A stretch of DNA of 64,000 nucleotides, from positions 377,583,919 to 377,647,918 of the forward strand of contig CM077643.1 in the NCBI GenBank assembly GCA_039707465.1, given 5' to 3'. Below are positions 56,240 through 64,000 of this stretch, one piece after another. This DNA comes from Rhabdophis nuchalis. Taxonomy: Eukaryota; Chordata; Lepidosauria; Squamata; Natricidae. Numbering within the stretch: position 1 is the first letter of the stretch; each line of letters starts with the position of its first letter. The translations under genes and the position numbers were made by a program. The notes beneath the pieces were generated by a model, which did no database searches, had not been told where the DNA came from, and saw nothing but the letters and a program-made list of their open reading frames with translations.

Positions 56240-58335
56240 CTAGAGAGAAAATGGAGGTCTACTCGATCTGAATCTGACCGGACACAGGTAAGAGCCCATT
56301 TACGGACTTACATTGTGGTGCTGAGAGTGGCCAAACGTCATCATTGTGCCATTCTCATAGCATCCGCAGAAAACCGCCCTGCCGCCCTGTTTAGGGTGAC
56401 CCGCTCCCTCCTTCAACAGAGGGTGCGGGAAGCCCCACTACAGGGTAGAGCAGAGGAATTTGTGACTTTTCTGCAGGAGAAAATCGCTCAGATACAGAAC
56501 GAGCTAGCCCCCATTGCTGGTCCAGTGGAGTGCCGCGAGGCGGATCTTGTTTGGGAGGAGTTTGACTCCGTTGCTTCCGATGATATGGACAGGTTACGTG
56601 GGCGACTGCGAGCCACCACATGTTTATTGGACCCGTGTCCCTCCTGGCTTGTACTGGCATCCTGGGAGGTGACACGAGGCTGGCTCCAAGAGGTTATCAA
56701 CGCATCCTTGAGTGAGGGTTCCTTGCCTGCTTCCCTAAAAGAGGCTATGGTGAGGCCCCTCCTTAAGAAGCCCTCTTTGGATCCAGCTCTTTTAAACAAC
56801 TACCGTCCAGTCTCCAACCTTCCCTTTTTGGCGAAGGTTGTTGAGAGTGTGGTGGCACAACAGTTTCCCCGTCACCTGGAGGAAGTTGATTATCTAGACC
56901 CGCGCCAGTCCGGCTTTCGGCCCGGGCATAGCACCGAGACGGCATTGGTCGCGTTGGTTGATGATCTCTGGAGGGCCAGAGATGGGGGTTGTTCCTCCAT
57001 CCTGGTCCTATTAGACCTCTCGGCGGCTTTCGATACCATCGACCATGGTATCCTATTGCATCGGCTGGGGGGGTTGGGGGTGGGAGGCACCGTGTTACGG
57101 TGGTTCTCCTCCTACCTCTCTGGCCGATCGCAATTTGTGTTGGCAGGAGGGCAGAGGTCGACCTCGAGACCCCTCACATGTGGGGTGCCTCAGGGGTCGG
57201 TCCTCTCGCCTCTCCTGTTTAATGCATATATGAAGCCGCTGGGTGAGATCATCCGTGGTTTTGGGGTAGAGTACCACCTGTACGCTGATGACACCCAGCT
57301 GTACATATCTACCCCAAACCACCCCAACGATGCCGTAGCGGTGATGTGCCAGTGCCTGGAAGCCGTGCGGACCTGGATGGGAAGTAACGGACTCAGGCTC
57401 AACCCGACCAAGACCGAGTGGCTGTGGTTTCCGGCTGCCCGATTCAACCAGATGATTCCATCTCTGGCCATAGGGGGCGAACATCTTGCCCCTGTGGATG
57501 GGGTGCGCAACTTGGGTGTCCTCCTGGATACCCGGCTGTCCATGGAAGATCAAGTGACAGCCGTGGCCAGGAGGGCGTTTTACCAGGTCTGCCTGGTACG
57601 CCAGTTGCGCCCCCTATTGGATCGGGACGCCCTTCGCACAGTCACTCATGCTCTCGTGACATCCCGACTGGATTATTGCAACTCTCTCTACATGGGGCTC
57701 CCCTTGAGGTGCACCCGGAGGCTTCAGTTGGTCCAGAACGCAGCCGCGCGAGCAATTATGGGCACCTCTAGGTTTGCCCACGTAACACCGCTCTTGCGCG
57801 AGCTGCACTGGCTACCTGTCGTCTTCCGGGTGCGCTTCAAGGTGTTAATTATCATCTTCAAAGCGCTCCATGGCTCGGGACCTAGTTATCTGCGGGATCG
57901 GATCCTGCCTCATACATCCTCACGGCCGATACGCTCCCACAGAGAGGGACTGCTCCGGGTGCCGTCCACTAGACTTTGTCAGCGGGCGACGCCCAGGGGA
58001 AGGGCCTTCTCTGTGGCGGGCCCAGCCCTCTGGAACGACCTTCCCCCCGATATTAGGACAACCACGGACCTCCGCTCCTTCCGCTTAAAATTAAAGACAC
58101 ACTTTTTTCGCCTGGCCGGCCTTGGGTAGTCTCTTTTTAGGTTAGGGGTTTTTAGGGGTAATTTTTAGTTTAGTATATGGGTTTTAGCGCAGGAATAATT
58201 TAATTTACTTTTAATTTTGTAGTTTGTATTCTGTACTTTGTTCTTTGTATTTTTAATTGCCTGTGCCCCGCCTCGAGTCCCCTTGGGGAGAGAGAGCGGG
58301 CTATAAAATTAAATTATTATTATTATTATATATAT
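56240..58335 (+). mobile_element. L2 LINE, 5'-truncated, open RT
   Basis: The L2 sequence starts near 56240 and runs through the complete RT and C-terminal domains, then a 3' UTR with CCCGCCTCGAGTCCCC and an ATT-type tail. The endonuclease region is missing, as in most truncated LINE insertions. Confidence 0.93.
56315..58129 (+). CDS. L2 ORF2 fragment: reverse transcriptase and C-terminal domain
   Basis: 604 codons are open to TAG. The first codon of the listed range is GTG inside a frame open from about 56250, so it is not a true start. RT motifs are intact: NYRPVSNLPFLAK (about 162-174), SGFRPGHSTETA (199-210), LLDLSAAFDTIDH (232-244, motif A), PQGSVLSPLLF (292-302, motif B) and YADDTQLY (323-330, catalytic). 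The tail HWLPVVFRVRFK ... IRSHREGLLRVP ... FSVAGPALWNDLPP is typical of the L2 clade. The endonuclease is missing, so it cannot move by itself. The open frame suggests a recent insertion. It is a transposon gene within the OTOF intron, same strand. Confidence 0.92.
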   Translation: MVLRVAKRHHCAILIASAENRPAALFRVTRSLLQQRVREAPLQGRAEEFVTFLQEKIAQIQNELAPIAGPVECREADLVWEEFDSVASDDMDRLRGRLRATTCLLDPCPSWLVLASWEVTRGWLQEVINASLSEGSLPASLKEAMVRPLLKKPSLDPALLNNYRPVSNLPFLAKVVESVVAQQFPRHLEEVDYLDPRQSGFRPGHSTETALVALVDDLWRARDGGCSSILVLLDLSAAFDTIDHGILLHRLGGLGVGGTVLRWFSSYLSGRSQFVLAGGQRSTSRPLTCGVPQGSVLSPLLFNAYMKPLGEIIRGFGVEYHLYADDTQLYISTPNHPNDAVAVMCQCLEAVRTWMGSNGLRLNPTKTEWLWFPAARFNQMIPSLAIGGEHLAPVDGVRNLGVLLDTRLSMEDQVTAVARRAFYQVCLVRQLRPLLDRDALRTVTHALVTSRLDYCNSLYMGLPLRCTRRLQLVQNAAARAIMGTSRFAHVTPLLRELHWLPVVFRVRFKVLIIIFKALHGSGPSYLRDRILPHTSSRPIRSHREGLLRVPSTRLCQRATPRGRAFSVAGPALWNDLPPDIRTTTDLRSFRLKLKTHFFRLAGLG

Positions 58336-58434
58336 TATTATGATGTCATTTTTTTCCCCTACGAAACCTTTGGTTTAATTCCAGATGGCACATTTCCTTG
58401 TGAAAGGCCCATCAGGTTTACTAGGTTTTCCAGT

Positions 58435-58615
58435 AATGGGGAGGCCATTTCCACCCTCCCAGAGGCTCGTCGAATGCCTCCGGAGCCCAGGGAGGGCAAA
58501 AACGCCCTCCCCCACGGGGTGATGCAGGAGACTGACTAGGCCATGCCACCATGGCCATGCCCACCCAGCAACCGGGCAGAGAACCCCTTGCTAAAATTTT
58601 GGAAGCCCACCCCTG
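58435..58615 (-). mobile_element. hAT-type fragment, CAGGGGTGGGC family, minus strand
   Basis: The reverse complement starts CAGGGGTGGGCTTCCAAAAT and contains AGGGGTTCTCTGCCCGG and GGCATGGCCATGG. Same family as 24435-24757. Confidence 0.6.
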
Positions 58616-60093
58616 GTTACATGCACATGTAGCCTGCCAATCCTTAGTATAAACAGGAGTTTCTTTTCATAGAATCCTACAAGTAAGGAAAGGCAGAGCC
58701 TAGGAAATTAATTAGTCAAATCTGTTGCATAATGCCATAGTCTACTATTATAGCATCCTCAACAGATTCAGCTTCTGTACAACACTATACAACACTGTAG
58801 CGAAGGGGAGTATATTTCTTTCCAAGGCAGTCTGTTCCACTGTTAAACCATTCGGTTAAGATTTTTTTTTTCCGGATATCCAACCAAAATCTACATTTTT
58901 GTAATTTAAAATTTAAATTACATTATTTCATGTCCATTTTCTTTCACAGCAAAATTGCCATGGATTATGTATGCTATGGCCAAATAGAAGGCAGCAGACT
59001 GAGGAAGCTTGATTTAAAATAATACAGTCTGCCTGCCTTCATGCCTCCCTCCCTCTCTTTTCAGCCAATTGCACAGCTTTCCTAATTTGTCCGTTTTCCA
59101 AAAACATTAGCCCTATTAATTAATTAATGAGGCTAAAAAATCTACTCGGTTCTTTTGGCGTTTTTGGAGTTGGAAGAGTTTATAGAATAAATCAAGTACC
59201 TCTTGCCTTAATCCCCTGAATTCATCCTCAAATAAGTTTGAATCCCAGCTTCTTCCCATCTTTGGACTATGGTTAAGGGAGGATAATGGGTGATAGCCTT
59301 ACAGCTTTTGTGGCTCTCTATATATTTCAAGATGTCAAGATGCAGATGATACAGAACTGGAAACAATGGCTAAAGGTCCAGTAGAAGATAATATCAATAA
59401 CTTAAGACTGAACTGTGGAATCCTTGGTGCCCTAGGAGGTTGGTTGTTTGGTTCTAGGTATTCATTACCCAACTAGATAACATCATCAATGCCATTTTAG
59501 ATGGGGTTTGCTTCATGTTTATGTAGTTAACTAACAAGGACCCCACCAACACAGGCAGGGCAAATTACTGAATATAAACAGGGAGCAAACCCTACACTCA
59601 CAATCACGGAAGATATTACATACTTGCATAACATCTACATACACAAAAACTAGCTCAGATTCCACAATTGCTAAAGGCCAGGAAAATTCATGCCAACACA
59701 ATATGAATAATGGCAGTCCATTTGAAGCTCTGGTTATGGACATGGCATATGTGTGAAATACCTACTAGTGCCAATAAATATATTTTATGCTTGGAAAACA
59801 GCCATTGTGTGTCTTATAAAATTGGTTGGATGAAAACTTCTCATTGAGAATTAAATATGTTTATATTTTCTTGAGACAACTTTTCAGTGGTTTATCCCAA
59901 ACTACAACAAATTCTAAGGAAGAGCAATGCATTTGCTCATATTTTTCTCTTGTTTCCTTTCCCTCACTCTCTCCTTTATTTGTCTTTCTCCTCAGTTTGT
60001 CTCTCAACTGCTTCTTGGGGAAGGGATCTTCCTTTTTGGCTTATGATCTGAGAAGGCATAACGATGTTCATAATGTATCTACTTTCTTTACAG

Positions 60094-60170
60094 AGCTGGA
60101 AGAGGAGTCTTTTCAGCCATGAAGTTGGGCAAAACACGTCCCTCAAAAGATGACCCTCACCGAAAGCAAG
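60094..60170 (+). CDS. OTOF: Otoferlin exon (C2A-C2B linker, GRxVFSAMKLGK segment)
   Basis: A 77-nt exon after the acceptor ttctttacag and before a less usual donor gtgtgc. It completes the split Arg codon and reads AGRGVFSAMKLGKTRPSK, matching AGRSVFSAMKLGK of human otoferlin, then DDPHRKQ. It ends with one base of the next codon (phase 1), matching the start of the exon at 61585. The segment is a conserved basic piece of the linker between C2A and C2B. The exon is distinctive for otoferlin among ferlins. The human protein has EEPQRP where this one has DDPHRKQ, so the linker end is variable. Confidence 0.95.
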
Positions 60171-60356
60171 GTGTGCATGTGCTCACCATCTAAACTTCAA
60201 TCAAATCAATGAATTACTACAATCTCGTTATACCCTGAGACTGCAAATTTGCAGTTTCAGACTAGGTCTGAAGTGACGGATACTCCTTTGGATTCAAATA
60301 ACTGTGCTCATTTCATTTTTAAAAAGCCAATTTCCTACACTTACTTATTTACAAAT

Positions 60357-60410
60357 TGGTTGGTTGGTTGGTTGGTTGGTTGGTTGGTTGGTTGGTTGGT
60401 TGGTTGGTTG
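60357..60410. repeat. (TTGG)n microsatellite
   Basis: About 13 TTGG units ending directly at the target duplication of the next MITE. Confidence 0.95.
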
Positions 60411-60418
60411 ATTTACAA

Positions 60419-60541
60419 CAGAGGTTCCCAAACTTGGCCACTTGAAGACTTGTGGACTTCAACTCCCAGAGCAGAGCTGGCTGGAGAATTCTGGGAGTTG
60501 AAGTCCATAAGTCTTCAAGTGGCCAAGTTTGGCAACCTCTG
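60419..60541. mobile_element. Palindromic MITE, CAGAGGTTCCCAAAC termini
   Basis: Ends CAGAGGTTCCCAAACTTGG and CCAAGTTTGGCAACCTCTG, with a perfect duplication ATTTACAA. It shares the inner GGACTTCAACTCCCAGA core with the other MITEs. Confidence 0.93.
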
Positions 60542-60975
60542 ATTTACAATATATATACAGCCTGTTCCAACCAAAAGGGACTTTGGACAGGGGACAATGG
60601 AATCCTATATGGACAAGAAAAAATGCAACATTTCATTATCAAACTCCCCACTAAACAATCAAAAACTTTATAGGTGCTCAATATTTTAACCTGTCCTAAG
60701 AGTCAAAACACTGCTTTGGTTAGTTCAAAGAATGCCAATAGGATACAGACCATTTGTTCTTCCAGCAAAGAGTGTTCAGTAGAATTGGATTTCTACTGAG
60801 AAGGTCAGTTGCCTGGCCGAGATGCATGTACCTTTTGACTCTTCCATGTATGTATCAAAACTGCCATTCACAATTGCATATCATGCTGCCTCTGCACTTC
60901 TTGGAGAATGCAATGCAAATACCTTTTAAACAACACAATCTAGGTCAATTCACTCTAACTTAGAATCCTCTGGAA

Positions 60976-61336
60976 CAGTGATGGTTGTATGGAAACATTG
61001 AACCCATGCTCATCGGCACCACAGTATGGAAAGCTGAACGTCCGGGTTCTAGCTTGCATGTGCGTCTGATGATCAGTGATCCACATGATCAGTGTGTTAA
61101 CACAGGCCACTTTTTGGGAATGCCATGTGCGCAAAGGGATCCACATTCTGGAAAAGTCAAACTTCCAGATTCTGGCCGCATGCGCACCCGACAATGCATG
61201 CACACACCAGTTTTCAGCACTGCCACACACATGAAGGACAGCTGACCATTGTGTTTACATGCATGCCAGAAACCTGGAAGACAAACAGGCTTCCTGTGCT
61301 GCTTTGGGCATACGAGCCGTAGGTTCACCATCACGG
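60976..61336. mobile_element. hAT-type element, CAGTGATGG family
   Basis: Starts CAGTGATGGTTG and ends GTTCACCATCACGG, flanked by CTCTGGAA and CTCTAGAA (8 bp, one mismatch). 361 bp. Confidence 0.8.
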
Positions 61337-61584
61337 CTCTAGAAGCATGTTGCCTTGCTAGCTGGTGAATTCTGAGAGCTGAGATTCACCTGTCTGGAAG
61401 ATCCAGTTTAGAGAATGCTCATCCAGGCACTTTTAACAGTGCCAGTTCTGAATTATATCATGACTGGATCACGGCTCACCATACTTTCTCTGGTTTCTCT
61501 CACCCTTCTTGAAAGGATGCCCATTGTTAAAGTTTTGTGATAGTCAATCAAATGTTTTAACTATGACTTGTCTTTCTTGGACAG

Positions 61585-61711
61585 ATCAACCAGCGATCTT
61601 GGAAGCAGAAGATCTGGACCGTAAAGCAATACGGCTTGGAGGTGGCTTGGATCCAGATACCATCTCCCTGGCATCCGTCACAGCTGTGACCACCAATGTG
61701 TCTAATAAGAG
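61585..61711 (+). CDS. OTOF: Otoferlin exon (linker before C2B)
   Basis: A 127-nt exon between ttggacag and the near-consensus donor gtgagt. It completes an Asp codon, then encodes 41 residues starting [18 protein letters not shown] and ending [10 protein letters not shown], plus two bases (phase 2). Human otoferlin has EPAVLEMEDLDHLAIRLG and [11 protein letters not shown] at the same places. The Ser/Thr-rich [15 protein letters not shown] part is highly conserved. The phase-2 end joins the exon at 62143 to restore Arg. The identification is secure. Confidence 0.96.
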
Positions 61712-62142
61712 GTGAGTACAGGACAACTCAGAAAGTGGAGATCAGATCTACACATGTTAGAATGTAAAAAAGGTGTGAGAAAAAAAATGAGAAATGTGGC
61801 ACTTAACATTAGAGGCAACATATTAACCTATCAAAACATTTTATTTATTTCTAGTCCGCCTTCATTAACAAATAACTGCATTGTATAACCTTTTGCTTAA
61901 AGTTCAAAGAGCCTCATCGAATTTATTATTCCTTCTGGATGGTATTAGGAGTTTTGCCTGGTTTATTCATAAGGCTAAACTATAAGCCACCATTTGCATG
62001 TCACGATAGATAGTTTATGTTGTGCTAACCCACAATGAAGCCAACCACATACTGTATAAAATATACACAATGGGCTAAATATTATATTATGTATTATGTC
62101 ATTGTTATTATTGTCTTTCACTATTATCATGGTCTTTTTAAG
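61712..62142 (+). other. OTOF: OTOF intron (431 bp)
   Basis: A short AT-rich phase-2 intron. No recognisable repeat or regulatory site seen. Confidence 0.85.
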
Positions 62143-62197
62143 ATCCAAGCCAGATATTAAAATGGAGCCCAGTGCAGGAAGACCAATGGACTACCAG
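62143..62197 (+). CDS. OTOF: Otoferlin exon (18-codon linker exon before C2B)
   Basis: A 55-nt exon with the acceptor ctttttaag and the donor gtgaga. One base completes Arg, then the 18 codons SKPDIKMEPSAGRPMDYQ are identical to human otoferlin at every residue I recall. It ends in phase 0. This is the segment immediately before the first beta strand of C2B. Such conservation in a small exon makes it a good anchor for gene identity. Confidence 0.97.
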
Positions 62198-62469
62198 GTG
62201 AGATGTTTCCAGTCTCTCATTTGTGTTATGGGAGTAATATGGGAGTCCAAAATCTCCACTACCACAATCCTTCTCCAATTAACTATCATCATGAATAATC
62301 TATTCACCCTTATTACCACCTTTCATAAATTGGTACGTTTCATGGCCTCTTGCATGTCCCAAAGCAGGAATTGTTGATGGCACATCAGGTGGGGAAAAGT
62401 GATATTAGTGCAATTAGTACAACTCAGAAGCAAGTTGTCCTATTGCAGCATGCTTAAGGCATGCTTAGC

Positions 62470-62745
62470 AATCTGTGCTTGATTGAATCAATGCAATTGC
62501 TTTGGTTCACACAAGGGATAGAATCAAGATCATGTGAAGTGTTAATGCCACTTTATAAGGCCTTGGTAAGGCTGCACTTGAAATACTGCATCCAGTTTTG
62601 GTTGCCACAATGTAGACAAGATGTTGAGACTCAAGAAAGAGTGCAGAGAAGAGCAACGAAGATGATTAGTGGACTGGAGGCTAAAACATATGAGAAACGG
62701 TTGCAGGAACTGGGTATGTCTGGTTTAATGAAAAGAAGGAGTCTA
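62470..62745 (+). mobile_element. CR1 ORF2 C-terminal fragment
   Basis: Reads LMPLYKALVRLHLKYCIQFW and VQRRATKMISGLEAKTYEKR, the C-terminal part of CR1 ORF2, in frame but truncated at both sides. Confidence 0.85.
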
Positions 62746-62814
62746 ACCACTGCACCATCACAGCTCTTATTATATTATGTGAAACAGCTATATTCTCCAT
62801 TCTGGTGCTAGATG

Positions 62815-62965
62815 ACAATAACAGAATAGAGATGAAAGGGATCTTGGAGGTCTTCTAGTTCAACTCTTGCTCAAGCAGGAGACCCTTTACCATTTCAGGC
62901 AGGTGTGTGTCCAGTCTTTTCTTAAAACCCTCCAGTGATGAAGCACCTACAGCCTCTGAAGGCTT
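62815..62965 (-). mobile_element. CR1 3' UTR fragment, minus strand
   Basis: The + strand shows GGGATCTTGGAGGTCTTCTA and AAACCCTCCAGTGATGAAGC, the reverse complement of the CR1 3' end. Confidence 0.8.
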
Positions 62966-63069
62966 TCAAGATGCTGCAGATTGACAGGCCTTTCTGGTTT
63001 TTGCAAAGCACCCATAGGTAACATGTACTGTAGCTCCTTTTAGGAACAAAATAAGTAGAGAGAAATTAA

Positions 63070-63306
<237 letters not shown>

Positions 63307-63329
63307 TGATGGATATTTAGGTTAGAGGA

Positions 63330-63718
63330 CAGGCTTCAAAAATTTCAGCAATGGGTTCTCTGCTCGGTGGATGGGTGGGCGGGGCCTAATCAGCCTCCTG
63401 CATCGTATGTGTGTGTGTTTTCACGTTCCCCAGACTTTGAAGGCTTTCCTTCAGCCTCTGGGAGGACAAAAACTGCCTCTGGGGGCCTTCTGGGAGGCCT
63501 GTCCCCCCCCCCCCCACGAGCCTCTGTGCGGCCCCCGCACTTACCACGCATCCAAAATGGGCTGCTTGGAGACTCCTGGCAGGGAAGTGGTGGAGTGGCA
63601 GAAGCAGGGCGTGGTGGGCAAGACCAACCAGGGGTGGGATTTGGAGGTTCTCCCAACGTGCCATAACATTAGCTACAGGTTCTCTCGAACCCAGGCGAAC
63701 CTGTAGCAGCCTGCCCCT
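63330..63718. mobile_element. hAT-type element, GGCTTCAAAAATTT family
   Basis: Starts CAGGCTTCAAAAATTTCAGC and ends GTAGCAGCCTGCCCCTG. The interior resembles 24435-24757, including GGGTTCTCTGCTCGG. A C run lies near 63506. Confidence 0.65.
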
Positions 63719-63952
63719 GGGAAAAACCCAACAAATACGGAAAAAGAGGTTCCTCTTAGCTATCAGTGAGGCTTGGAAGCTGATTCTTGCAGGAGGGCTA
63801 AAGGGTTGCCTGTCTTTATAGGAAGCGGTAAAACTAAACACCAAGACCACAGAATACTGGAAAGAAGTGGACTGAGGCATCTTAGTCAGTACTTGGGGGG
63901 TGGGGGGAATCCAGATATAAGCCTGTTTATGACTTTAGGTCAACAAACCTGC

Positions 63953-64000
63953 TGCTGTGACCTAGAGGTAGAGCTCTCGCCTCCCAATCAGGAGGTTGTG
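63953..64000 (+). mobile_element. Head of a tRNA-derived SINE (partial)
   Basis: TGTGACCTAGAGGTAGAGCT then CTCGCCTCCCAATCAGGAGG looks like a tRNA-like SINE head, different from the two SINE families above. It runs off the window. Confidence 0.6.

Larger units (their letters stand above)
30475..60093 (+). other. OTOF: 29.6-kb OTOF intron hosting candidate cassette exons
   Basis: This phase-2 intron separates the exon ending AFR(R) from the exon starting (R)AGRGVFSAMK. In mammals these pieces are adjacent in the main isoform. Four short splice-bounded segments compatible with phase 2 are listed separately. Most of the rest is transposable-element DNA. The stretches 32680-33900, 34160-35250, 36280-37500, 37660-38690, 39180-39820, 42040-42705, 43570-44490, 44740-45730, 46390-46990, 48510-49540, 50345-51035, 53660-54370, 54750-56060 and 58620-60090 have no further feature I can support. 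Confidence 0.85.
60171..61584 (+). other. OTOF: OTOF intron (1.4 kb)
   Basis: A phase-1 intron. It contains a TTGG microsatellite directly abutting a palindromic MITE (60357-60541) and a hAT-type element (60976-61336). The stretch 60550-60970 has no recognisable feature. Confidence 0.85.

Noticed and set aside
59065..59088. 24-nt open phase-2 segment after the very strong acceptor tctcttttcag
   Set aside because: The only possible donor, gtccgt, is poor. Probably just a pyrimidine tract.

Overview
The window is vertebrate nuclear DNA, almost certainly from a squamate reptile and possibly a snake. It holds CR1 and L2 LINEs, a BovB LINE fragment, tRNA-derived SINEs of Sauria type with a BovB-like tail, many hAT-type elements with 8-bp target duplications, palindromic MITEs, Helitrons and long microsatellites. 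The snake assignment is an inference from this repeat mix and is not proven.

The only host gene I recognise is otoferlin (OTOF), on the + strand. It is the multi-C2-domain ferlin of hair-cell ribbon synapses. Six exons match the N-terminal part of the protein in order, with consistent splice phases: 27614-27713 and 30293-30474 (second half of C2A), 60094-60170, 61585-61711 and 62143-62197 (C2A-C2B linker), and 63133-63264 (first part of C2B). Exons 1-3 (about residues 1-76) are not in the window, so the first 27.6 kb are read as the 3' part of a very large intron. The rest of C2B lies beyond position 64000.

The most interesting signal is inside the 29.6-kb intron between 30474 and 60094. Both flanking exons join in phase 2. 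At least four short segments inside this intron have splice-site-like borders, a length divisible by three and an open phase-2 reading: 35252-35338 (87 nt, acidic), 46270-46323 (54 nt, basic), 48792-48839 (48 nt, Lys/His-rich) and 51645-51662 (18 nt, Lys-rich microexon). Together they could add 0 to 69 residues of alternating charge to the C2A-C2B linker. The first two are well supported; the last two are candidates.

Everything else is repeats. From 1 to 2.6 kb is the 5' half of a CR1 LINE on the minus strand. Its ORF1 (SGNH esterase type) is intact, and its ORF2 endonuclease to early RT is open to the window edge. At 56.2-58.3 kb is a 5'-truncated L2 LINE with 604 open codons. From 39.8 to 42.0 kb is a Helitron-like element carrying a 400-bp fold-back and a roughly 1-kb GTAG array. 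From 31.3 to 32.5 kb is a hAT-type element with an 8-bp duplication, inserted into a SINE. Several nested insertions give direct relative ages. I found no RNA gene beyond the tRNA-derived SINE heads, and no CRISPR, operon or bacterial feature.
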